A model generated the notes under the pieces. That model saw nothing but the letters and a program-made list of their open reading frames with translations. It was not told the DNA's origin and made no database searches. The position numbers and the translations under genes are program-made. A DNA stretch of 64,000 bases. Origin: Scytonema tolypothrichoides VB-61278 (GTDB lineage Bacteria > Cyanobacteriota > Cyanobacteriia > Cyanobacteriales > Nostocaceae). The DNA lies in contig NZ_JXCA02000002.1 in the NCBI RefSeq assembly GCF_000828085.3, positions 618,340 to 682,339 of the forward strand, given 5' to 3'. Positions 17,013-26,336 of this stretch are shown here, piece after piece. Positions within the stretch are counted from its first letter, which is position 1; each line of letters begins with the position of its first letter.

Positions 17013-18521
17013 TCAAACATCGGTCTTTGCTTCTGCTGTGTCTAAATTCAGTGGCAAACTCAGTACATAACGATATCCTGATTGTGATGAACCTTGAATA
17101 GCAATTTGTCCAGCATGTAACTCTGCTATATGACAACTCAGTAAAAGACCTAAGCTTTCACGAGAAAGATAACCGTGAGACTTGGTTGCACTAGTGCTTG
17201 ACATATCCACGATTAAGTCTCCTGTTTGGTCTTGGTTCTCCAAATGACCACTACGAGTACGTGTCAATTCTTGCAATGGTAATGTTCTGCTATGAGAAAA
17301 TAAAGGATCAACTTCAGTTATCCCCTCACCTAGCCAAGGATGTGACACCCAGACAGTGATGTTTAGTGTATCGTCTTTGGAAGAAACATGAATGCGAACA
17401 GTACTACCTGTAGCTGAAAGTTGAATCACACTGAAAACCAGGTGATATAGGATTTGTCGCACCTTGTCTTTATCCAAGGAACAAATGCGGTTGCGTTCTG
17501 GTTCTATAGACAGACGAATATCTTGCTCACGGCGGTTAGCTGCTTCTTCTAAAGTACTGATAACCTGTTGACATAGCATTTCAATATCTATAGGAGTTAA
17601 ATTTAATGCTGTTGGGTTTTCCTCCATAGTTCCCATCTGAGAAATTTCGTTCACCAATGAGAGCAAATACCTACCACTATGTTGAATAATATCTACATAT
17701 TCTCTTTGTTTATTTGTCAACGGACCATAAATCTCACGTCCCAAGACACTAGCCATGCCTAGGACAGATGTTAAGGGAGTACGTAACTCCTGAATGAGTT
17801 GTCCTAATAGTTCCAATTTCAGTTGGTTGGTAAAAACTAAATCTTTTTGTATAGATGGGCTGATTTTGATTTCAGTAGTATTAACAACATTCTTCTCTGA
17901 CAAGTTAGAAGCACTACTAGGGATACTGCTACTTGAAGTTGTTTCCAACAAACGGTTACGCTCAAACTCACTCATACTCCAACGGGCAATAATTTGTATA
18001 AATTCAATATCTTTATCTGTGAAATCGCGGGGTTTTATGTCCATTACTGCTAATGTACCCAGACAATGCCCACAAGCATCAAACAGTGGCGCTCCCAAAT
18101 AAGAACGAATACCATAATCCTGAATCAACTTGCTGTAAGCAGAACTGTCTGCTCTCGTCAGTTTATCCGTATCATTGATGACAAGAGGTTGTGCACTTTC
18201 TACCACCTTGGTACAAAACGATTCCTGACGTAACAGTTCACGGCTTTGTGCGAGATGATTCATAATTCCTCCCCGTAGCTTAGACAAGCCCAGAGATGAC
18301 TTGAACCAGTGGCGTTCTTGATCCACAAATCCCAAAATGCAAATTTGTGCTTCCAATAAGTGGGCTGCAGTTTGAGTAGCTTCTTCAAAAACTGGAATTG
18401 TCTCGCTTTGGCGCAAACCTAAATCTGATAAAACTTTAAGGCGTTGTCGTTCTCCCATTTCCTGGGAAACCCAGACATCCGGTGGGGTAAACAATTTGTT
18501 TTCAGACTCTACCATTGTCAT
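17013..18521 (-). CDS. GAF-domain protein with degenerate histidine-kinase module
   Basis: The 502-residue protein has a GAF domain (about residues 40-190; Cys103 lies in it) and a HisKA/HATPase-like region (about 230-495). At the H-box the expected His is Gln244 (LLGQLIQELRTPLTSVLG), confirmed by reading the codon CAG on the minus strand. The N-box is also degenerate (LYHLVFSVIQLSATGS in place of the N-x-x-x-N-A pattern), and no clear G1/G2 glycine boxes are seen. It is therefore probably a pseudokinase acting as a sensor, scaffold or partner of another kinase. No response regulator is adjacent. The gene is intact, so this is not simple decay. Confidence 0.85.
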   Translation of the reverse strand: MTMVESENKLFTPPDVWVSQEMGERQRLKVLSDLGLRQSETIPVFEEATQTAAHLLEAQICILGFVDQERHWFKSSLGLSKLRGGIMNHLAQSRELLRQESFCTKVVESAQPLVINDTDKLTRADSSAYSKLIQDYGIRSYLGAPLFDACGHCLGTLAVMDIKPRDFTDKDIEFIQIIARWSMSEFERNRLLETTSSSSIPSSASNLSEKNVVNTTEIKISPSIQKDLVFTNQLKLELLGQLIQELRTPLTSVLGMASVLGREIYGPLTNKQREYVDIIQHSGRYLLSLVNEISQMGTMEENPTALNLTPIDIEMLCQQVISTLEEAANRREQDIRLSIEPERNRICSLDKDKVRQILYHLVFSVIQLSATGSTVRIHVSSKDDTLNITVWVSHPWLGEGITEVDPLFSHSRTLPLQELTRTRSGHLENQDQTGDLIVDMSSTSATKSHGYLSRESLGLLLSCHIAELHAGQIAIQGSSQSGYRYVLSLPLNLDTAEAKTDV

Positions 18522-19488
18522 CGCTACCTTAACAATCTCTGACTAGAGTAATTTATATAACCACTGTTTCTGGGTTATTTCTTATCCTTAAGATTCCCTA
18601 ATTTGCTCCTAAATGAACACAATTAGAGGAAAAATTTTTCTGTTTTTTTGTGGTGACCAGTATAAGTAAACACTCTTAGGTGAATTCCTTGGATCACAAG
18701 GTAATAAAGTCCTCCTGAATCCATATTTATAATGAGCTACTGTTACCATCCAGAAAATTTGTATAAAAAACAGATTCTATTAAGTATTAACACTATCGTG
18801 CTGACGAAGGACATATCACAAGAAACTACAACGCTTCTCATGAATGAAAAGAAATCTATTTTTTACGTTTTTATACTAAACTAGGGTTCGATTAGAATTG
18901 GATTTGGGCAACTATTACATCCCACATTCCGCCTCCCAAACTGTAGCATAGTATAATCACTGTTAAAATGATTTATTTATTGTATTAAATATATTTGTAA
19001 AATAAGTAAATACCCTCAAAACCGAAGGTTAAGTATCTCAGATATAGGATTCCTCCGCAGATTTTTGAACAGAACTCCGTACAGTTTATGTTAAGAGTTC
19101 CCTAGCTCAACTAATAAGTATGGCTATGGCTGACGGCACGCAAGCGAACATAAACCAAACTGGATTCCTATAGCATTCGAAGCCGGCACGAAACAGTGAA
19201 AACTACTCATGCCAGTTGAAAGTGCGCAATATCAGTTATATAAAAATATGCTCTTGCAATATGATTTGAGTTGTCATAATCATTGATGAAATTTCAAAGA
19301 AAACGGTTCTAATATCTAAAACTTAGATGGAAAGTGTTAATCATTTAGGCAATCATCTCCAAAAGTCTAAAAATGTCAGAAATATAAAGTTAATCAAAAA
19401 TTTACGATTTCTTCATAATAAAACTTAAACAAAACTATAGTATTTAGAACAGCAATTTTGACAAAAAATACTAGGGACTTGCCTAAAA
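18522..19488. other. 967-bp non-coding divergent spacer
   Basis: This AT-rich stretch lies between the GAF pseudokinase gene (minus) and the aminotransferase gene (plus). I found no convincing ORF, tRNA or array. There are scattered short TATA-like strings and a repeat-like segment near 19080-19180 containing GTTTATGTT and, inverted, AACATAAAC. It is long enough to hide a small RNA, but nothing in it can be called. Confidence 0.5.
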
Positions 19489-20655
19489 ATGAATAATAAG
19501 ACTGTAATGGTTCCTTTTGTAGACCTAACTTTACAGCATCAACCAATTCAAACTCAATTACAACAAGCAATCCAAGGTGTAACGGAACGAGGGGATTTTG
19601 TTTTAGGGCAAGCACTCAAAGAGTTTGAAGCAGCTTTTGCTGCTGCGTCTGGTGTAGAGTATGGAGTTGGTGTTGCTTCGGGAACTGATGCGATCGCCCT
19701 CGGTTTACAAGCCTGTCACATTGGTCTTGGAGATGAAGTGATTTTGCCAGTAAACACCTTTGTTGCGACACTGATTGGAGTGATACGTGCAGGGGCAAAG
19801 CCAATTTTTGTCGATTGCGATCCACAAACAGCTTTAATAGATTTAGAGGCAGCAGCACGGGCAGTTACACCTCAAACCAAAGCAATTCTTCCAGTACATC
19901 TTTACGGTCAGATGGTGTCACCACGCCAGTTGTTAGATTTTGCCGACACTTTCAAAGTACTGATTTTTGAAGATGCAGCCCAAGCCCATCTCGCTGAACG
20001 AGAAGGATATCGCGCTGGTTCTGTGGGAAGTGCAGCAGCTTTTAGTTTCTATCCCAGCAAGAATTTAGGGGCATTTGGAGATGGCGGGATGTTATTAACG
20101 CGAGATCCAGATGTCGCTCAAAAAATGTTACGCTTGCGGAATTATGGTGCGGCTCAAAAATACATTCACGTTGAAGAGGGAACCAATAGCCGTTTAGATA
20201 CAATTCAAGCAGCGGTGTTGTACGAGAAATTACCGTATCTGGCACAGTGGAATCGCGATCGCCTCAATGCAGCCCAGCAGTACGACATTGAACTAGCACC
20301 TCTAGCATCAAGTGGACTCATTCCCATACAAAACCACAGCGGCGAGGGACACGTTTATCATCTTTATGTCATCAGAGTAGATGATTCTTGTGCCGTACAA
20401 CGTCAGCAACTTCAAGAACAACTAGCACAAGTGGGAATTCAAACTGGCGTTCACTACCCAATTCCTTGTCATCTGCAACCAGCATTCACCCACCTAGGCT
20501 ATCAAGTCGGGGACTTCCCCAATGCTGAAATGCTGGCGAAGCAAATACTATCCTTACCTATGTATCCTGGTTTAAGTCACAACCAAGTTCAGGAAGTTGT
20601 ATCAGCAATCACATCAACCCTCAGTGCTGAACAACAAAAGGTTCTGTGTCTTTGA
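19489..20655 (+). CDS. DegT/DnrJ/EryC1-family sugar aminotransferase
   Basis: This 388-residue PLP enzyme transaminates nucleotide-linked keto-sugars for polysaccharide or glycan synthesis. Visible marks are the N-terminal VPFVDLTLQHQPI, ASGTDAIALGLQA, LPVNTFVAT, FEDAAQAHLAE, and SFYPSKNLGAFGDGG with the PLP-binding Lys191. Length and order are normal. It opens the plus-strand envelope cluster and is followed, across a 100-bp gap holding a strong dyad, by cyanoexosortase B. The exact sugar substrate cannot be told. ATG 19489 is the chosen start. Confidence 0.92.
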   Translation: MNNKTVMVPFVDLTLQHQPIQTQLQQAIQGVTERGDFVLGQALKEFEAAFAAASGVEYGVGVASGTDAIALGLQACHIGLGDEVILPVNTFVATLIGVIRAGAKPIFVDCDPQTALIDLEAAARAVTPQTKAILPVHLYGQMVSPRQLLDFADTFKVLIFEDAAQAHLAEREGYRAGSVGSAAAFSFYPSKNLGAFGDGGMLLTRDPDVAQKMLRLRNYGAAQKYIHVEEGTNSRLDTIQAAVLYEKLPYLAQWNRDRLNAAQQYDIELAPLASSGLIPIQNHSGEGHVYHLYVIRVDDSCAVQRQQLQEQLAQVGIQTGVHYPIPCHLQPAFTHLGYQVGDFPNAEMLAKQILSLPMYPGLSHNQVQEVVSAITSTLSAEQQKVLCL

Positions 20656-20669
20656 AAAAATAATGTCAT

Positions 20670-20724
20670 GATAAATACTGAGTTAAGAAGAGTAATACTC
20701 AGAATTCATCACTCAGTATTTATC
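20670..20724 (+). promoter_or_regulatory. 14-bp dyad between aminotransferase and exosortase genes
   Basis: GATAAATACTGAGT (20670-20683) pairs exactly with 20711-20724. The spacer itself contains GAGTAATACTC, and its ACTC can also pair with the outer GAGT arms, so alternative hairpins are possible. The position, 15 bp after one stop and 31 bp before the next start, fits a terminator or attenuator inside the cluster. Confidence 0.55.
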
Positions 20725-20754
20725 AAATTCATCTAATTCATTATCATAAAAGCC

Positions 20755-21627
20755 ATGCAAATTCGGCACCAGCTGAAAAATGCAAATACTACACGCCTGA
20801 TTATTCCAGCTATATTAGGCATTTTGCTACTGCTTTATGCTCCTGTGTTATTTTACTGGGTGCAAGGTTGGCTCAACAAAAGTATTAGTATAGAACACGA
20901 ATATTTTAGCCACGGTATCATTGGTTTACCGTTTGCTGCATACCTTTGTTGGTTGAACCGAAAAAAATGGCAAAGACTACCAAATATTTCCCATCCTCTG
21001 GGTGTGGTGTTGTTAGTACTGGGAGGAGTTTTTTACCTGAGTGGTGTCAGCGAGTGGGTCAACATTTCCTTCCCAACTATACTGGCAGGGTTGTGCTTGT
21101 GGCTTAAGGGAATTCCTGGCTTAAAATTGCAAGGATTTGCTTTAATACTAGTACTTCTTGCAACACCAACATCAGTTCCCTACCTCATTACTCCCTACAC
21201 ATTACCTTTACAGAGTTTCATCGCGGGTACTGCTGGCTTCATACTCAGTCAGCTTGGTATGCAAGTCACTGTCGATGGCATAAATATATATGTTGGGGGA
21301 AGAATTGTAGAAGTTGCACCCTACTGTGCAGGGCTGAAAATGCTATTTACGACTCTTTATGTTGGCTTGATGCTGCTTTATTGGACGGATGCTTTATCTT
21401 CCCGCCGCAAGAGTATTTGGTTTTTATCTCTTGCAGTCTTAATTAGTATTTCTGCCAATATCGTTCGTAACACATTACTCTCCTTCTTTCATGGTACAGG
21501 ACAAGACGGAGCTTTTCATTGGCTGCATGATGGTTGGGGTGGTGATTTGTATTCTGCTGTGATGCTGCTTTCATTGGTGCCGACTCTAAATTGGATTGAG
21601 AAATATTTTGCAGAAGTTTCAGAGTAA
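20755..21627 (+). CDS. crtB: Cyanoexosortase B
   Basis: This 290-residue polytopic membrane transpeptidase belongs to the exosortase/archaeosortase superfamily, which cleaves and anchors or releases PEP-CTERM proteins. The catalytic set is visible: Cys191 in APYCAGLKM, Arg238 in NIVRNTLLSFFHG, and His258 (with His255 nearby) in FHWLHDGWGG. About eight membrane helices are predicted by eye. The next gene is the exosortase-B-associated protein, and SLBB export and Wzc-like genes follow, which is the usual exopolysaccharide setting. A candidate substrate with a PEP-CTERM tail is encoded at 47456-48295. crtB here means the exosortase symbol, not phytoene synthase. Confidence 0.92.
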   Translation: MQIRHQLKNANTTRLIIPAILGILLLLYAPVLFYWVQGWLNKSISIEHEYFSHGIIGLPFAAYLCWLNRKKWQRLPNISHPLGVVLLVLGGVFYLSGVSEWVNISFPTILAGLCLWLKGIPGLKLQGFALILVLLATPTSVPYLITPYTLPLQSFIAGTAGFILSQLGMQVTVDGINIYVGGRIVEVAPYCAGLKMLFTTLYVGLMLLYWTDALSSRRKSIWFLSLAVLISISANIVRNTLLSFFHGTGQDGAFHWLHDGWGGDLYSAVMLLSLVPTLNWIEKYFAEVSE

Positions 21628-21657
21628 AATTTTGTCTAGGTACTGTAAACTTCACTG

Positions 21658-22413
21658 ATGATTTCTTTTTCCAAGTTTCTCAAGGAGCAACGGTTTTCTC
21701 AGATAGTAGCGCTTTTGTTGCTGTTACTACTGTTGCTTATAGGAGCAATTCCTGGTTACCTGACAGGAAACTGGGAATGGCAGCAATTACCACGAATCAC
21801 TCGTCTCCAGGAGTTGAAAGATTTACGTCAAAAGGGGTTGATCCTTCCTGGTTGGCAGACTATAGAACAGCGAGAACAAGAAATAGGGGAAGGCACATGG
21901 TCTTATCAGTTTATTCAGAAAAAAAGCGACCAAACCAAAGCAGTGCTGCTTTTGCGACCACAAACAGGATCTAAAGATCAGCCTGTGGTGGAGTGGACGG
22001 AAATAAACAGCCTTTGGCAGTGGCAGATAGCTCAATATCGCTCTGCTGATTTTACTGTTAAACCGCAAGCGACAGAGTCAAATGCTGCTGAAACAAAAGT
22101 ACAAGCTAGGTTCTTTCGTGCCTCAACAAATCAACAGACTTTTGCGGTTTTGCAATGGTATGCCTGGTTCAATGGTGGTAGTTCATCACTTTTGCCGTGG
22201 TTTATCGTCGATCAGCTAGCACAGTTGCAAAAAAAACGTGCTCCTTGGGTTGCTGTGAGTATTCTCATTCCTATGGAACCATTAGGGCAGGTGGAAACAA
22301 CTTGGAATGAAGCTAAATCTCTTGGTCAAACAGTGCAAGCCACTTTGATGGCAGGTCCTTTGTCCAGTCGTTCACCAATGCATTTGTATAAAAAAAGTAA
22401 AGTTTTGCGATAA
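21658..22413 (+). CDS. Cyanoexosortase B system-associated protein
   Basis: This 251-residue protein has one N-terminal membrane segment (about residues 15-38) and a mostly extracytoplasmic remainder, with LPGWQTIEQREQEIGEGTWSYQ and AVLQWYAWFNGGSSS segments. Proteins of this size and layout accompany cyanoexosortase B in cyanobacteria, and the start lies only 31 bp after the exosortase stop. No catalytic residues are apparent. It is probably a structural or accessory partner in sorting or export. A tight palindrome follows at 22467. Confidence 0.85.
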   Translation: MISFSKFLKEQRFSQIVALLLLLLLLLIGAIPGYLTGNWEWQQLPRITRLQELKDLRQKGLILPGWQTIEQREQEIGEGTWSYQFIQKKSDQTKAVLLLRPQTGSKDQPVVEWTEINSLWQWQIAQYRSADFTVKPQATESNAAETKVQARFFRASTNQQTFAVLQWYAWFNGGSSSLLPWFIVDQLAQLQKKRAPWVAVSILIPMEPLGQVETTWNEAKSLGQTVQATLMAGPLSSRSPMHLYKKSKVLR

Positions 22414-22466
22414 AAAAGGTACTTTTTAGCGTCTTAATTTAAAGTAAAGTTATAACTGTGTTATAT

Positions 22467-22508
22467 ACATTGGCACTTCCTACTATAAGTAAGTTATAGT
22501 GCCAATGT
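22467..22508 (+). promoter_or_regulatory. Palindrome covering upstream start codons of the SLBB gene
   Basis: ACATTGGCACT (22467-22477) pairs exactly with 22498-22508. An inner dyad ACTATAA/TTATAGT (22482-22488 and 22494-22500) overlaps the right arm, so the two stems compete. The GTG at 22499 and ATG at 22505 lie inside the right arm, which argues either for translation from the ATG at 22529 or for hairpin control of initiation. Confidence 0.5.
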
Positions 22509-22528
22509 CTATTGTTCTTGGTTGTCGT

Positions 22529-23938
22529 ATGCGCTTGTTTAACGCCCTGTCTTCTGCTGGTTTGTACGTAGGCGTTTTTGTGGTAACAATTGTCCAACCT
22601 GTTGTTGCTCAAACATCAACCCAGAAACGAACGTCAGGACAGGTTCCCGCACCTGTACCTAATACTCCAGCAAGACTTGCTCCTGCGCCTGTACCTAATA
22701 CTCCAGGCGGACAATTACTACGACAACCTCCTGCAACTCCCCCTAGTAGTACTGACTTTATCGCTCCTGGTCTTCAAGAAGGGATGTCGCCGCAATTGAA
22801 CCGCTACCTTTTGGGACCAGGAGATAGCATTAACGTTTTGGTTCAACGTCCTTCCGGTCCCTATCGTCTAGGATCAGGAGATTCTATTGGAGTTTCAGTT
22901 TTACGCTTTCCAGATTTAAGCTTTCAAGCCCTGATTAACCCCGAAGGAAACATCGTGGTGCCATTACTGGGAACAGTGTCACTCAAGGGATTGACTCTAC
23001 AACAAGCACAAGAAAAAATTCGCTCCGGCTATAATCGTTTCGTCGTCAATCCAAATGTGACATTGTCATTGCTGGCGCAGCGTCCAGAGTTCAATTTTTC
23101 GGCTCAAATTAATCCTGAAGGCAACATCATCGTACCACAAGTAGGGACAGTATCGCTACAAGGCTTGACTTTGCAAGAAGCGCAAGAAAAAATCCGCTTG
23201 GCTTTGAGTCGCCAATTAGTTAACCCACTTGTGTCACTATCATTGATAGGACAGCGACCAGTTCAAGTCACTATTAATGGGCAAGTCAATCGACCTGGAG
23301 TTTATCCTATTACCTCAGCAACGCCTCGCGTTAGTGATGCGTTGTTCTTAGCTGGTGGTTCTGCAATGATGGCAGATCTGCGTCAAGTTCAAGTACGCCG
23401 GAAACTGGTTGATGGGTCTGTGGTTTCACAAACGATAGACCTGTATACTCCATTACAAAATGGCGGTGAAATACCTAACCTCCGCTTGCAAGACGGCGAT
23501 GCGATCATTGTGCCACGTCGGGAACTTGCAAACGATAAAAGTTATGACCGCACGTTGGTGTCTCGCTCAACTTTAGCAACACCGCAGATTAGAATTCGTG
23601 TTTTAAATTATGCTGGTGGGGGAATAGTCACTGTCCCTTTGCCTAATGGTAGTACTTTTATAGACGTATTGGCAGGAATTAATACTGACAGTGCTAATCT
23701 CAGTGAAATAGCTCTAGTTCGTTTTGACCCAGAAAGAGGTCGAGCTGTCAAGCAAACGATTAATGGAAAAAAAGTATTGGCAGGGGATGCATCTCAAAAT
23801 GTCCCACTTCAAGATAACGATGTTATCGTAGTAGGACGAAGCCTGATTGGTAAAATTACTAATATCATCAGTACAATCACCCGTCCTTTCTTCGATGTTC
23901 GCACTTTTCTTGAATTCTTTGGGGTGTATGACAGATAG
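22529..23938 (+). CDS. Polysaccharide export protein, Wza/SLBB type, with internal duplication
   Basis: This periplasmic/outer-membrane export protein is of the Poly_export-SLBB family. From ATG 22529 it has a signal peptide ending near VVAQ, then a Pro-rich linker with repeated APVPNTP. Two successive Poly_export-like units follow, each with NPEGNI-VP-GTVSL-GLTLQ-AQEKIR-V-NP-V-LSL, and then SLBB domains (VTINGQVNRPGVYPI; later FVDVLAG-like). A short GPGDSI/GSGDSI doublet at the front suggests the duplication includes the domain start. Upstream ATG 22505 and GTG 22499 lie in a hairpin. It probably forms the channel for the polymer handled with the Wzc-like protein downstream. Confidence 0.88.
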   Translation: MRLFNALSSAGLYVGVFVVTIVQPVVAQTSTQKRTSGQVPAPVPNTPARLAPAPVPNTPGGQLLRQPPATPPSSTDFIAPGLQEGMSPQLNRYLLGPGDSINVLVQRPSGPYRLGSGDSIGVSVLRFPDLSFQALINPEGNIVVPLLGTVSLKGLTLQQAQEKIRSGYNRFVVNPNVTLSLLAQRPEFNFSAQINPEGNIIVPQVGTVSLQGLTLQEAQEKIRLALSRQLVNPLVSLSLIGQRPVQVTINGQVNRPGVYPITSATPRVSDALFLAGGSAMMADLRQVQVRRKLVDGSVVSQTIDLYTPLQNGGEIPNLRLQDGDAIIVPRRELANDKSYDRTLVSRSTLATPQIRIRVLNYAGGGIVTVPLPNGSTFIDVLAGINTDSANLSEIALVRFDPERGRAVKQTINGKKVLAGDASQNVPLQDNDVIVVGRSLIGKITNIISTITRPFFDVRTFLEFFGVYDR

Positions 23939-24081
23939 AGATAAATCCTATCTGTAGTCTGTTTATAAAAGAAGGGATGGGAATATACTTATGAAAAAAA
24001 TTCTGATTTCAGACTCCTTACATCCAATATTTTCTCATAACTGTAGCCTAATTTATACTTACGTTTTGATTTGCTCTCGCC

Positions 24082-26253
24082 ATGACTCCACCAATTGTTA
24101 AACGCTACCTCATTGCTTTCGATAAGTACAAGTGGATTGGACTAGCTAGTTTTGGTCTAGTTGTAGCGGGATCAATGGCGGTGGCTTTGCAACCACAACA
24201 ATCTAGATATGTAGCGAACGGCGCACTTACATACAATCGTCCAACAGTTTCTTTTTCCGCAACAGGCAGTGAAATTAATCTGCAAGGGCAGGAACTGAGT
24301 CAAGATATTTTGCTATCAGAGCAAGTCATTGATGCTGCAGCAGCTAAAGTCAATGTCAAGCCAACAAAAATACGTCAAAATTTCGTGGTTACGATGCCTG
24401 ACAAAGACTCTAAAACTGGAGGAGATAAACAACTCACACCCACACTTATCGAACTGAGATATAAAGAAACTAATATCCAGCGAGCACAAGACACATTGCA
24501 GGCGTTGATGGAGGCAATGATCGCGCTGAGTGCGGAAATTAATACACGGAGATTAAAAGCAGTTATTGGCAAAGTTAATGAACGCTTACCACAGGCGAAA
24601 AAAGAACTACAAGCGGCTGAGCAGAAGCTAGAAGTGTATGATCGCAAAGAACGACCTGCTATATTGGCTGCAGAAAATGGAAGTTTGCTCAACGCAGTCA
24701 CAAGTAGCCAAATACAGCAGCGACAAACTCAATTAGTTCTTGCTGGAATTGATACTCAAATTCGCAGCATACAAGAAAAACTGGGTTTAACCGTCAATCA
24801 AGCTTATGTCTCTTCTGCTTTGAGTGCTGATCCGATTATTGCTAATGTGCGAGTACAACTTTACCAAATTGAATCGCAAATTGAAGTTTTAAAGAAAGAA
24901 GGTTTGCGCCCCGAACACCCGACAATGATTCAGTTGCGGAATCAGAAAGAAGCTTATGAGAACCAACTTCGGCAACGTGGTGCTGAGGTTGTAGGCGGAA
25001 AAGATGGAACAGCACCGCTTCCAGCGACTATTGCCATTCGAGCCCGAAGCAACCTAGATCCAGCCCGACAGCAGCTGGCAAATCAGATGGTCGCTTTGCA
25101 AACTCAGCGCGAGACACTGCAACAGCAACTTGTTGACCTCACAAAAGATGAAGCACGATTGCGGAATGAGTATTCTCTGATACCCAATAAACAATTGGAG
25201 CGATCGCGCCTAGAACAAGACGTTGCACTCAAAAAAGCCGTCTATGACCAAATGCAGGTAAAGCTAACAGACGCAAGAACAGCAGAAGCTGAGACAGTCA
25301 GCAGTCTTGGAATTGCTAGACCACCAATCGTTCTTGATGCTAATAAGGATCGTCTGAGTCCGCCAATTACCGTGGGTATAGGCAGTTTACTAGGATTGTT
25401 GGTAGGTGGTGGAGTAATATTTTTACTAGGAGCATTAGAAACAACCTTCAAGACCAAGGAAGATATCCGCGACAGCCTCAAACAACGAGAAGTTCCTCTG
25501 TTGGGCGAATTGCCTTTGATGCCAATTGATGGTTTAGATTTCGGTGAGGTACCAGTCGTTCTTTCTTTAGATTCTTTGTATTTAGAGTTTTATGAAAAGT
25601 TCCGCAGTAATCTGCGCCGCGTTGGCGGGAGAAAACTAAAGGTGGTATTGATTACCAGCACCAGCAGTGGAGAAGGTAAGACAGTTAGCGCTTATAACTT
25701 AGGAATAGCATCCGCCCGTGCAGGCAAACGAACTTTGATTATCGAAGCAGATTTGCGATCGCCTTCTCACTCTTCATCCCTAGGAGTGACTTCCGACCCC
25801 GATGCTATCATTGAACCCCTGCGTTATTACGCCAACTTGGGCGAGTATATTCGCTTAGTGCCAGATATAGAAAATTTATACATTCTTCCTAGCCCAGGTC
25901 CTGTGCGTCAATCAGCGGCAATTCTAGAATCTAGTGAAATACGACGCCTTATGGAGGATGTACGCGAGCGTTTTGATTTGGTGATTTTAGACACCCCTGC
26001 TCTCAGTTTATCAAATGACGCTCTGTTAATACAGCCTTACACCGATGGCATTGTGCTAGTGACAAGACCAAACAATACACAAGAAAATATACTCACTGAA
26101 GCGATCGACCAATTGGTGGAATCTGACCTTGAGTTGTTGGGAGTCGTGATTAATGGTGCTGATATCACCATGCCTCTGTCTTACTCATATATGGGTTCAA
26201 ACTATCCACCTGAAGAACCACGACCACGAGTGATAAATGGAGTTAGGAGATAG
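24082..26253 (+). CDS. Wzc/GumC-like polysaccharide chain-length and tyrosine-kinase protein
   Basis: This 723-residue inner-membrane protein has a first membrane helix (about residues 18-36), a long periplasmic coiled-coil region (about 150-410), a second helix (about 433-452) and a cytoplasmic BY-kinase-like ATPase. The Walker A motif TSTSSGEGKT has Lys533, Walker A' is LIIEADLRSP, and Walker B is LVILDTPA. It should control polymer length and export together with the SLBB protein just upstream. The C-terminus has only a few tyrosines (SYSYMGSNY), so the autophosphorylation cluster is modest. It is the last gene of the plus-strand cluster; the following gene is convergent. Confidence 0.9.
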   Translation: MTPPIVKRYLIAFDKYKWIGLASFGLVVAGSMAVALQPQQSRYVANGALTYNRPTVSFSATGSEINLQGQELSQDILLSEQVIDAAAAKVNVKPTKIRQNFVVTMPDKDSKTGGDKQLTPTLIELRYKETNIQRAQDTLQALMEAMIALSAEINTRRLKAVIGKVNERLPQAKKELQAAEQKLEVYDRKERPAILAAENGSLLNAVTSSQIQQRQTQLVLAGIDTQIRSIQEKLGLTVNQAYVSSALSADPIIANVRVQLYQIESQIEVLKKEGLRPEHPTMIQLRNQKEAYENQLRQRGAEVVGGKDGTAPLPATIAIRARSNLDPARQQLANQMVALQTQRETLQQQLVDLTKDEARLRNEYSLIPNKQLERSRLEQDVALKKAVYDQMQVKLTDARTAEAETVSSLGIARPPIVLDANKDRLSPPITVGIGSLLGLLVGGGVIFLLGALETTFKTKEDIRDSLKQREVPLLGELPLMPIDGLDFGEVPVVLSLDSLYLEFYEKFRSNLRRVGGRKLKVVLITSTSSGEGKTVSAYNLGIASARAGKRTLIIEADLRSPSHSSSLGVTSDPDAIIEPLRYYANLGEYIRLVPDIENLYILPSPGPVRQSAAILESSEIRRLMEDVRERFDLVILDTPALSLSNDALLIQPYTDGIVLVTRPNNTQENILTEAIDQLVESDLELLGVVINGADITMPLSYSYMGSNYPPEEPRPRVINGVRR

Positions 26254-26336
26254 GGAGTTGAGGTGTGAAAGCTTGCGCTAACACACCAAATGTTTAATAT
26301 AATTCTCAAAGAAAAGAGAAAAAAGTACACAATAAG

